Assembly: GCA_025210375.1 (NCBI GenBank) | Contig: JAOASB010000029.1 | Span: 124,001-188,000 of the forward strand | Reading direction: 5' to 3' | Origin: Maledivibacter sp. | GTDB lineage: Bacteria; Bacillota; Clostridia; Peptostreptococcales; Caminicellaceae | DNA: 64,000 bases | Program-made: the position numbers and the translations under genes | The notes under the pieces: model-generated | Told to the model about the DNA's origin: nothing | What the model saw: only the letters and a program-made list of their open reading frames with translations | The model's database searches: none | In this document: positions 27,889 to 34,741 of the stretch, piece after piece | Layout: each line of letters opens with the position of its first letter | How positions within the stretch are numbered: the first letter of the stretch is position 1

Positions 27889-28443
27889 CTATCCTTCTAT
27901 TTCCAACAAATTAAATTTTCCAAGTCCCTTAATAATGTTGTAGGCAATTATACCTCCAATTCCCCCCGATAGTGCTGCACTGCTTAATGACAATATTAAA
28001 GGAATAAGTGGAAGTCTAAAAAAAACTATGTTTGACAAAAAGGTTCCACTAATGTTGGCAGCTATTCCAGCTAGAAAGCAGTCTAATATTCTATTTCCTT
28101 TACCTCTTATAATAAATAGTAAGATATCTACCATAAAGCCCGGTAATGTATAGGTTGCTATACTCAATATTCCATGGGTACCATAAAGCCCAGTTACTAT
28201 TATCATTATGGCTTGAACAAATGCTATCAAAGTGGCACTGCCTCTTTTCCCTACAAGCCCAGCCCCAAGTACTATCCACATCATGTAAAATCCTCCGGCA
28301 ATGGCTCCTCCAGGTATATATAATGGTCCCGTTATAATATGAGCCAGTGGTACAACCACTGGCTTTGTTGCTATTCCTAATGCCGCCATCATAGCTATTA
28401 TGATGAGTTCAAATACAGAGAAACCACTAAGAAATTTACCCAT
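27889..28443 (-). CDS. ECF transporter S-component of unassigned specificity
   Basis: 184 residues, about six membrane helices. ALGIATKPVVVPLAHIITGPLYIPGGAIAGGFYMMWIVLGAGLVG resembles S-components of the YkoE/HMP-type group, but the assignment is not firm. It lies between two SUOX-domain genes and a few hundred bases before EcfA-EcfA-EcfT in one operon, so it should define the substrate of this ECF complex. The Moco-type riboswitch upstream points to a molybdenum/tungsten pterin or a precursor. Confidence 0.85.
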   Translation of the reverse strand: MGKFLSGFSVFELIIIAMMAALGIATKPVVVPLAHIITGPLYIPGGAIAGGFYMMWIVLGAGLVGKRGSATLIAFVQAIMIIVTGLYGTHGILSIATYTLPGFMVDILLFIIRGKGNRILDCFLAGIAANISGTFLSNIVFFRLPLIPLILSLSSAALSGGIGGIIAYNIIKGLGKFNLLEIEG

Positions 28444-28460
28444 AGTTTTTATCTCCTCTA

Positions 28461-28946
28461 TTATTTAATAACTTTTATTTTAGCGACTCCCTTTATCCAC
28501 CAATTTGAACCTTTACCGTTAATAACTAATTGAACCCTATTATCCTCTTTTAGCGCTTCCCCATCTACCATTACCCCTAGAATAGTACCTTCACTAATTA
28601 CTAAATCCTTTGTTAATTCCTTACCATATCCATCTACAGCTTCAACTGTAACTGAATTATATTCTCCAGCCCCTAATTGCTCTAGTACTTCCTTAAGTCC
28701 ATATCCCTTCCATGTTTGTTCCTTTTCACTTCCATCTTTTTTCTTCATCGTAGCTTTAATCTCTTTGACTCCAATTTCCTCTGCATCTAGATCGGTAAAG
28801 CTTATTGCTTCATCCTTAATGCCTGCTACACTTATAGTCCACACCGCTTCCTGAGTCGTAGCATTCTCCTCCACCTTACATCCTACAAAAACAGTTAACA
28901 TTAAAGCTAGAATTAAAACAAAACCCATTATTTTTTTCATTTTCAT
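28461..28946 (-). CDS. lipoprotein with a single sulfite-oxidase-fold domain
   Basis: 161 residues. The signal peptide ends in a lipobox VFVGC (about residues 19-23). One SUOX-like domain follows: WKGYGLKEVLEQLGAGEY (about 79-96), VTVEAVDGYGKEL, GVMVDGEALKED and a C-terminal NWWIKGVAKIKV that mirrors the WVK-x-I ending of the family. No Cys is present outside the lipobox, so it cannot ligate molybdenum in the enzyme manner. It is 30 bases downstream of a two-domain relative. Confidence 0.78.
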   Translation of the reverse strand: MKMKKIMGFVLILALMLTVFVGCKVEENATTQEAVWTISVAGIKDEAISFTDLDAEEIGVKEIKATMKKKDGSEKEQTWKGYGLKEVLEQLGAGEYNSVTVEAVDGYGKELTKDLVISEGTILGVMVDGEALKEDNRVQLVINGKGSNWWIKGVAKIKVIK

Positions 28947-28975
28947 CTTAAGTCCCCCTAATTATAGAATATGAT

Positions 28976-30088
28976 CTATTTCTTAGCTTCTATTTTAATA
29001 ATTCCTTTTATTTTAGTATTTTTAGGCATTCCCTCAAACATTAAAGTAAATCCACCCTTATTTCTTGGATATACTAACCCCTTTTCTATATGGTCAGCGG
29101 ATATTTCAGTCTCATATCCATCCTCAGCTATACATAAATACTTGTCTCCACTATTAAGTCCTGCTTCTTTAAATAGGCTTTTTAGTGATACTCCTTTTTT
29201 ATCTTCAACTGCTTTGTTTTCAAATGCATTTAATGCTTGAGTCAGTGAAACATATATAGTATCTCCATATGTTAAAAGGAGAATATTTTTTACATGCATT
29301 CCCTTGGGAAGCTCCGGTGATAGAAATAAGGGAATATCTTTACCAGTTACTTTAATATATCCAGACTTTAATACCTCTATGTCTTCATGCTTTTCTAATC
29401 CATCTACAGCCTTTAAGGATGCTCCTTTTTTATCAGTAACCCCACTGAATGCATTAAATAAGTCAACCACTTTTATAGCTTTGTCCGTACTTTCATAATA
29501 GGTATAATCCTCTTGCTGTAAACTAGAAGCTGCTGTCTCTATAAATACTATCTTATTTATAGTACTTTGTTCTTCCTCAAGAAGCTCGATTCCAACAAGA
29601 TTTTTTACCCAATACATGGATCTTTCATCGGGTATAGCCGACATTAATGGTAAGGCTTTTTCATCTAAGGGTTTATCCTCCACTTCATAGGCTAAAACCA
29701 CATCTCTTTTTTGGAGTATTTCCTTAGGAACTACTATGGAATAACTATCACCAGCTATAAACCGAATGCCCCCATAATTTTTTTGAGAGGCTCCATAAAG
29801 CTCCAGCAACCCCTCAAGAGAAATCCCCGTTACCTTTTTCTTTTTGATTTCTCCACTCGATGTGATAGACTCCATTTCCTCTATTACTGGGGCTAGCTCC
29901 TTGAGTTTTTCAACGCTTATCTTCTTATCTCCATCCTTAAATCCTTTAATAGATATTTCTACTACTTCCTTCATTTCATTATTTTGATTACCTTCACTGG
30001 TTTTTATGGCCTTATTAGTGCATGATACGGAAAATATTAGTAAAAGAATGAGCGTAAGTAGTCCCACTTTTTTTATCAAATTATTCAT
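28976..30088 (-). CDS. lipoprotein with tandem sulfite-oxidase-fold domains
   Basis: 370 residues. The signal peptide ends in FSVSC (about residues 19-23). Two SUOX-like repeats follow. The first, about 45-175, has VTGISLEGLLELYGA, GDSYSIVV and MYWVKNLVGIEL. The second, about 190-370, has KGVSLKSLFKEAGL, IAEDGYETEI and KGIIKIEAKK. Neither carries the molybdenum-ligand cysteine. It is anchored outside the membrane and encoded just before the single-domain lipoprotein and the S-component. It is probably part of the extracellular capture side of the transport system. Confidence 0.78.
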   Translation of the reverse strand: MNNLIKKVGLLTLILLLIFSVSCTNKAIKTSEGNQNNEMKEVVEISIKGFKDGDKKISVEKLKELAPVIEEMESITSSGEIKKKKVTGISLEGLLELYGASQKNYGGIRFIAGDSYSIVVPKEILQKRDVVLAYEVEDKPLDEKALPLMSAIPDERSMYWVKNLVGIELLEEEQSTINKIVFIETAASSLQQEDYTYYESTDKAIKVVDLFNAFSGVTDKKGASLKAVDGLEKHEDIEVLKSGYIKVTGKDIPLFLSPELPKGMHVKNILLLTYGDTIYVSLTQALNAFENKAVEDKKGVSLKSLFKEAGLNSGDKYLCIAEDGYETEISADHIEKGLVYPRNKGGFTLMFEGMPKNTKIKGIIKIEAKK

Positions 30089-30564
30089 TTATTACTCCCC
30101 CTGATCCTTTGATAATTATCCATACAAAGATTAACCCCTTTAATAACGGTCTCACTGGTAATTGTTGCCCCAGTTATAGCCACAATTTCTTTTTCTTCTT
30201 TACTAGACATTTTTACCATCCTTAGTGGAGTAGCCACAGACTTTTCTTTAAATCTCTCTAAAAACCATTCTTCAGTTAACAAGCCTCCATAATCCTTAGA
30301 TTCCCTATGTTCTAAGACTTGTATATGTCTAATTTTTTCTGTTTTACAATTAATTGTAACCATAATCTTTATTTCATCCACATATCCTTTTACTTTAACC
30401 AATTGAATTAATTCTTCGGTTTTGTCATCTATTACTTTATAAACCCCATAAACATTCTTATTCTCATATTCGTCCAAATTTTTTACTGTCTGATTTTCTT
30501 TAGTTACTGCTTGTACATCTTTATCTATCTTTGCACCACAAGATGATAGTAAAATAGTAATCAT
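30085..30564 (-). CDS. FMN-binding domain lipoprotein, first gene of the Moco-riboswitch operon
   Basis: 159 residues as drawn. The C-terminal part is an FMN-binding domain with ITGATITSETVIKGV (about 130-144), where the second Thr is the likely site of covalent flavin attachment; HRESKDYGGLL is the upstream motif. The first ATG gives only MITILLSSCG, too short for a signal peptide. Reading upstream in frame gives IRIKLIICF before it, which would complete a lipoprotein signal, with ATA at 30591 seven bases after AGGAGG. A rare start or sequence error is possible. The role is probably electron transfer, or flavin attachment by ApbE. Confidence 0.82.
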   Translation of the reverse strand: MITILLSSCGAKIDKDVQAVTKENQTVKNLDEYENKNVYGVYKVIDDKTEELIQLVKVKGYVDEIKIMVTINCKTEKIRHIQVLEHRESKDYGGLLTEEWFLERFKEKSVATPLRMVKMSSKEEKEIVAITGATITSETVIKGVNLCMDNYQRIRGSNK

Positions 30565-30611
30565 GAAACAAATAATTAGTTTAATTCTTATGACATCTCC
30601 TCCTCTTTAAT

Positions 30612-30640
30612 CTACCAATGGTAGTTACAGCTATTGGTAG
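30612..30640 (-). repeat. hairpin directly before the ribosome site of the FMN-binding gene
   Basis: CTACCAAT (30612-30619) and ATTGGTAG (30633-30640) are perfect complements. The element sits about ten bases upstream of GAGGAGGAG. It may affect translation of the first gene or stabilise the processed mRNA, or be a protein-binding palindrome. Confidence 0.55.
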
Positions 30641-30701
30641 TTCTAAGTTTTCAAGTGATTCTCCGATGAAAAAGAATTTCTTAAAGCCATTAATAGATAG
30701 A

Positions 30702-30760
30702 CAAAAAATAAATACAACTACTATCCCTTGATGGAAGAAGTTGTATTATGATCTCTTCTT
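30702..30760 (-). terminator. attenuator of the Moco-type riboswitch
   Basis: On the minus strand ATACAACT (30746-30739) pairs with AGTTGTAT (30719-30712), and TTATTTTTT follows: an intrinsic terminator 180 nt into the leader, well before the first gene. AAGAAG (30760-30755) can instead pair with CTTCTT (30740-30735), which enters the terminator stem, a candidate antiterminator. Confidence 0.6.
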
Positions 30761-30785
30761 TGAAACATTAAACCCAAATATTCAC

Positions 30786-30889
30786 ATTCTCCTTTCCACC
30801 CTGGGAGGCATAGCCGTTTCCAGTTACACCCTATTGGCTTATCAGCCCTAAGTATGAAACCCTATAGGCCAAACAGCTCGGAGAAATAT
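30786..30889 (-). ncRNA. molybdenum/tungsten cofactor (Moco/Tuco) riboswitch aptamer
   Basis: Read on the minus strand, the element opens with ATTTCTCCGAGC and closes with GCCTCCCAGGGTGGAAAGGAGAAT, so TTCTCC/GGAGAA make the basal stem. AGCTGTTT pairs with AAACGGCT to form the next helix, and internal CCTATAGGG and GGCTGATAAGCC hairpins fill the junction. The GCCTCCC...GGAAAGG segment matches what I know of Moco RNAs, such as that before E. coli moaA. The transcript from the promoter just upstream begins with this aptamer. A covariance-model search was not possible here. Confidence 0.82.
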
Positions 30890-30903
30890 TCCATTTGAGT
30901 ATA

Positions 30904-30932
30904 ATATTACATTATTGTTAGTATAATGTCAA
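30904..30932 (-). promoter_or_regulatory. promoter of the Moco-riboswitch operon
   Basis: On the minus strand TTGACA (30932-30927), a 17-base spacer and TAATAT (30909-30904) give a consensus-like promoter. The start site falls about ten bases before the aptamer. Confidence 0.78.
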
Positions 30933-31044
30933 TGTAAATGTTAACTTTATGTTAATGATTTGAATTTTTTTTCATTTAATCAATTTATAACAAAATTTTC
31001 ATGCAATCATAATATATATTATATTAAATATAATTATAACAATA

Positions 31045-31203
31045 GAGCAAATTGCATAATTACCTTCTGCAAAAACTATCTACTATATATAGTTAAAAAA
31101 CCTTAAGAACTATAACATCAAATATGCTTATATCTTAAGCAATTAAATATAGGATGATATTCGCATATCAGGCTTAGCCAAGTAAGAGTTATGCAATTTC
31201 CTC
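31045..31203 (+). mobile_element. MITE family 1, copy B (full length)
   Basis: 159 bp from GAGCAAATTGCATAATTACC to GTTATGCAATTTCCTC. The ends are imperfect terminal inverted repeats. The insertion is flanked on both sides by AATA (31041-31044 and 31204-31207), a 4-bp target duplication. Confidence 0.9.
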
Positions 31204-31311
31204 AATATATTAATTTCCAATAAAAATTTATAACTGTTTTCATTACTGAAAAATAGAATAATAGTAGGAAGGTATTAAAAAAAACATCAAAAAGAAAGAA
31301 GGTATGCTTGA

Positions 31312-31602
31312 ATGGATAATGTCATAATCAAACCTTCCAGTGGTGGTTTTTTAGTTATTAATCTTACTAAAGTTAATAAGTATGGATTTGAAAAGGCACA
31401 TACCCATATAAAAAGTAAAATGGTGGCTAGAACTATAAAAACCAACGTAATGTATAACCGATTTCCTAAGACTCGAAATCAATATTTGCTTACAAGCCAC
31501 ATAAGAGTAAGTAACAATGAAAATTATATAAAAAAAATTGAACAATTACTATATACAAGAAAAAATAAGGGTAATCAAAAATATATAAATTGTCAAAAAT
31601 AA
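31312..31602 (+). CDS. small basic protein of unknown function
   Basis: 96 residues. The N-terminal part KPSSGGFLVINLTKVNKYGFEKAHTHIKS contains an HTH (His-Thr-His) motif that looks conserved in small Clostridial proteins of this kind. The C-terminal half (PKTRNQYLLTSHIRVSNNENYIKKIEQLL) is helical and charged. GAAGG is nine bases before the ATG. The family is not named with certainty and function is unknown. It stands alone between a MITE and the convergent cysQ. Confidence 0.65.
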   Translation: MDNVIIKPSSGGFLVINLTKVNKYGFEKAHTHIKSKMVARTIKTNVMYNRFPKTRNQYLLTSHIRVSNNENYIKKIEQLLYTRKNKGNQKYINCQK

Positions 31603-31613
31603 TAGATATAAAA

Positions 31614-32390
31614 TCATTTAAGTGTATTTTCAATTTTATTTAGTATGTAAAAGCCTTTATCATTTAAAGTGTTTTGTCTATTGTATAGCATGTCAGTTCC
31701 ATCAATTTGTCTAAATATACCACCGGCTTCTTCAACTATACATTGCATTGCAGCAGTATCCCATTCCTTTGTTAAACCATAGCGATAATAGACTTCGGCT
31801 TCTCCCCTTGCTATTAAGCACCCCTTTAGGGAGCTGCCTGCACTTTTAACTTCTGATATTTTAGAATGATTACGTTCAATAATATATTTCAATTTATCAC
31901 TGGCATGGGATCTGCTCTTCATCACTCTTATATTTTCAATTTTATCTGAAACTGATATTTTCTTAATACTTGATTCTATTTGATAAAATGCACCTAAACC
32001 CTTTGCAGCATAATAAAGCTCCTTTGTAACTGGTATGTATATAACCCCAAGCACAACTCTATTTTTATATGCCAGTGCAATGTTAACAGTAAATTCTCCA
32101 TTTTTCTTTACAAATTCCTTAGTACCATCTAAGGGATCAACTATAAAGCACCAATCATTATTTAATCTTAATAAATCATCCCTGCACTCCTCTGATAGAA
32201 TGGCATGGTTTGAAAATTTACTACTGAGTCCATTAATTATTATTTCATTGGATGCCTTATCGGCTATTGTTATTGGAGATTCATCTTCTTTATACTCTAC
32301 ATCAAAGGGATTATTATAGATTTTCATTATAGCTTCTCCAGCACTAACAGCTAATTCTTTAGATATGTCTAGTTCTTTAACGAAATTCAT
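31614..32390 (-). CDS. cysQ: 3'(2'),5'-bisphosphate nucleotidase (CysQ family)
   Basis: 258 residues. Inositol-phosphatase-fold motifs are SEE (about residues 66-68), VDPLDGTKEFVKKNGEFTVNIAL (about 83-105; GTKEF is typical of CysQ) and EWDTAAMQCIVEEAGG (about 207-222). It should hydrolyse 3'-phosphoadenosine 5'-phosphate to AMP, protecting sulfur metabolism and RNA turnover. AAAGGATG precedes the ATG. No sulfate-assimilation genes are nearby. Confidence 0.92.
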   Translation of the reverse strand: MNFVKELDISKELAVSAGEAIMKIYNNPFDVEYKEDESPITIADKASNEIIINGLSSKFSNHAILSEECRDDLLRLNNDWCFIVDPLDGTKEFVKKNGEFTVNIALAYKNRVVLGVIYIPVTKELYYAAKGLGAFYQIESSIKKISVSDKIENIRVMKSRSHASDKLKYIIERNHSKISEVKSAGSSLKGCLIARGEAEVYYRYGLTKEWDTAAMQCIVEEAGGIFRQIDGTDMLYNRQNTLNDKGFYILNKIENTLK

Positions 32391-32421
32391 ATTATCATCC
32401 TTTCACAATGAAATTATACCT

Positions 32422-32581
32422 GAGGAAATTGCATAACACTTACTTGGGTAAGCCTAATATGCAAATATCATCCTTAATTTAATTACTTAAGATATAAGCA
32501 TATTTTATGGTATAGCTTTAAGGATTTTAAAACTACATGTAGTAGATGTTTTTTTATATAAGGTAATTATGCAATTTGCTC
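32422..32581 (-). mobile_element. MITE family 1, copy C (full length)
   Basis: 160 bp in reverse orientation, from GAGGAAATTGCATAACAC to GTAATTATGCAATTTGCTC. A 4-bp target duplication, ACCT, flanks it exactly (32418-32421 and 32582-32585). Confidence 0.9.
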
Positions 32582-32742
32582 ACCTAACTATAATTTCAAA
32601 TTACTATAGGGTTTAGATAGTATAGAGAGTTAAAGTTAAAGTTTAACCATAACTTGAACTTCTCAATCTAGATTATTCAACTAATGTGTCATGTGTTAAA
32701 GCTTTACATTAATTTTACCATAATATTATGGAGGTCATAATC

Positions 32743-33294
32743 ATGATGAGTGAAAAACTTTATTATCTAAATAACATGACTTTTTCAAACTCAACTATTT
32801 CACATATGACATTTGATGAAGTTTTCATCAATATATTAAACTTTATTGAAGCTGAACCCACGGCTAAATATAAATTAGCTATTGGGACAGATTCACAGGT
32901 CAAATCCTCAACCCACTTCATATCAGCCATCCATCTTCATAGAGTTGGCTTAGATGGTATAGGTAAGGGGGCATGGGGATGTATAAAGGAATATATAATT
33001 CCAAGGAGAGTAAATAGCCTTAGGGAAAAAATTTCAATAGAAACCTCTTTAACCCAAGAGCTACTATTTTTATTTGATTATAATCGGGTATCACAAATAC
33101 TAGATATCCTAATCCCATATGTGGACAAAGGCGCAAATTTTTCACTGGAAGCCCATATTGATATAGGCAGAAAGGGTGCTACCAGGGAATTAATCAATGA
33201 AATGGTTGGCAGATTCTCAGGTATGGACGTAGAAACAAAGATTAAACCCGACTCCTATGCCGCATCCTCATATGCAGACAGATATACAAAATAA
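32743..33294 (+). CDS. YkuK-like (DUF458) RNase H-fold protein
   Basis: 183 residues. KLAIGTDSQVKSSTHFISAIHLHR (about residues 41-64) is the first strand pair of the DUF458/YkuK RNase-H-like fold, with Asp in GTDSQ. LEAHIDIGRKGATRELINEMVGRF and KPDSYAASSYADRYTK give the further conserved acidic and C-terminal motifs. Members are linked to sporulation and stress in Firmicutes, but the biochemical role is unknown. The ATG at 32743 is seven bases after GGAGGT; an in-frame ATG at 32728 overlaps that site and is rejected. Confidence 0.85.
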   Translation: MMSEKLYYLNNMTFSNSTISHMTFDEVFINILNFIEAEPTAKYKLAIGTDSQVKSSTHFISAIHLHRVGLDGIGKGAWGCIKEYIIPRRVNSLREKISIETSLTQELLFLFDYNRVSQILDILIPYVDKGANFSLEAHIDIGRKGATRELINEMVGRFSGMDVETKIKPDSYAASSYADRYTK

Positions 33295-33397
33295 ATATAT
33301 ATTTAGATTACATAACTCACACATGTATATGTTTTGTTAAATTTAGAATTTTATGATTAGGTTTATTATTAATTATAGATAAATCTCTATAAATTAA

Positions 33398-33519
33398 AAG
33401 GCTACCTAAAAACCTGAATTTCTTCGTCGTTGCCTAGGCCAAGAGATCGCAGCATATCTATATACGCTGCGATCTCTTGCCTTCAGCACGCCTCGAACTT
33501 TAGATTTTTAAGTAGCCTT
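33398..33519 (+). repeat. palindrome-centred 122-bp repeat, copy 1
   Basis: The ends AAGGCTACCTAAAAA and TTTTTAAGTAGCCTT are inverted repeats. The middle is a perfect 14-bp stem, CAAGAGATCGCAGC/GCTGCGATCTCTTG, around ATATCTATATAC. The DNA is GC-richer than its surroundings. A diverged copy is at 52347. It may act as the terminator between the two convergent genes, or be a small mobile repeat. Confidence 0.8.
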
Positions 33520-33535
33520 ATTCTATAAAAAAATA

Positions 33536-34561
33536 TTAGCTTCCAATAATTCTAAATCCTTCTGGTAGTGGATCTTCCGGGTCTAATACTAATTGAGTGA
33601 AACCCATAATATGTGCAGTACCCGATACTTCAGTAAGAACTGCATCATAGTGTCCAACTTTTATTTCTTCGATTATTTTCCCTTCCATAACAGTATCAAT
33701 AATACTATTATTTACTAGAATATCATCCTTTTTCATTTCTCCTGTATGATAGTGAAGTGCTACTCTACCGCCGGTTCCAGTACCCGTTGGAGATCTGTCG
33801 ACTTGTCCATCGGCAAAAATACAAACATTCTTTGTTAAAACTTTATCCCCATCCCTTTCTGGCTTTTCAAAGAAAATTGTTCCATAAAGCCAGTTTACTC
33901 CCGATGTAGGATGATTAAATTCCATCATTTCCATTACCCTGTGCTTAATTTCCATACCAACCTTAACCAATTGCTCCGTATATTCAGGAATTACTTTTAA
34001 TCCAACTTTAGCTGCATCAAGATATACGTAAAATGCTCCACAATAAACAACATCTGCTATTATATCACCTATGCCCTCTACATTGACTTTAATATTTTCA
34101 GCATAAACAAAGCAAGGGACATTTTGAAATCTTACTCTTTCAACCTCTCCATTTTTCACATCGGCATATGCAGTAATTCTTCCCGCAGGAGCATCGATTT
34201 TTACAATGTTTTGTCCTTCCTTGGCTACGATCATTCCAGTCTGGATAGCGACCTTTGTAACGGCAATTATTCCATGGCCACACATGGAACTAAGTCCCTC
34301 ATTATGGGTAAACAATACACCAAAATCTCCATCTTCAGTAACGGCATCAACTAGGATACAACCATACATGCCACTGTGTCCCCTTGGTTCAAGCATCATT
34401 AGCTTTCTTAAGTTATCATAATTTTTTAGCATATAATCTCTTTTTTCAAGGATTGTATTTCCTATAATAGGAGGTAGTCCAGAAGTAACTATTCTTAGTG
34501 GTTCTCCTCCAGTATGAGCATCGATACAATCAATTCTATTTTTAAAATGCATCATCTTCAA
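33536..34561 (-). CDS. trans-3-hydroxy-L-proline dehydratase (proline racemase superfamily)
   Basis: 341 residues. DAHTGGEPLRIVTSGLP near the N-terminus is the superfamily signature. The first catalytic Cys is in MCGHG (Cys94). The second site reads DRSPTGTGTGG (about residues 255-265) with Thr in place of the second Cys. A Cys/Thr pair is the mark of trans-3-hydroxy-L-proline dehydratases rather than proline racemases or 4-hydroxyproline epimerases. The product, pyrroline-2-carboxylate, is the substrate of the reductase encoded upstream. The start is TTG as drawn; ATG codons two and three residues later are alternatives. Confidence 0.88.
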   Translation of the reverse strand: MKMMHFKNRIDCIDAHTGGEPLRIVTSGLPPIIGNTILEKRDYMLKNYDNLRKLMMLEPRGHSGMYGCILVDAVTEDGDFGVLFTHNEGLSSMCGHGIIAVTKVAIQTGMIVAKEGQNIVKIDAPAGRITAYADVKNGEVERVRFQNVPCFVYAENIKVNVEGIGDIIADVVYCGAFYVYLDAAKVGLKVIPEYTEQLVKVGMEIKHRVMEMMEFNHPTSGVNWLYGTIFFEKPERDGDKVLTKNVCIFADGQVDRSPTGTGTGGRVALHYHTGEMKKDDILVNNSIIDTVMEGKIIEEIKVGHYDAVLTEVSGTAHIMGFTQLVLDPEDPLPEGFRIIGS

Positions 34562-34601
34562 AACACCCCTTAATTTAAGCCCCTATTATTCATAGAAAAT
34601 T

Positions 34602-34712
34602 TAAAACTCTGCTACGTCCTTTTGTTTCTAAGACATTTATCAAATCCTCCACATAGCGTCTAGGTATGCCTTCGAGCTTGATGGACGTCTTAGGAATCAA
34701 AACTACTTTCAT
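34602..34712 (-). CDS. short ORF between the hydroxyproline genes (uncertain)
   Basis: 36 residues (40 if read from 34724): MKVVLIPKTSIKLEGIPRR followed by YVEDLINVLETKDVAEF. The composition is protein-like and the frame fills the gap between reductase and dehydratase. However, the ribosome site is poor, with GAGAGG abutting the ATG. It could be a small gene, a remnant of a longer one, or chance. No family recognised. Confidence 0.3.
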
Positions 34713-34741
34713 CCTCTCAAACATTCCATGAATAATTTCGG

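Noticed and set aside
22281-30564. Listeria-type extracellular electron transfer locus (ECF genes plus FMN-binding lipoprotein)
   Set aside because: The ECF and flavin parts fit, but there is no ApbE-like or NADH dehydrogenase gene, the S-component does not look like RibU, and the Moco-type riboswitch, MobB and SUOX domains point to Mo/W cofactor.
33536-34561. Proline racemase
   Set aside because: The second catalytic position is Thr (SPTGTG) instead of Cys, which indicates the dehydratase subfamily.
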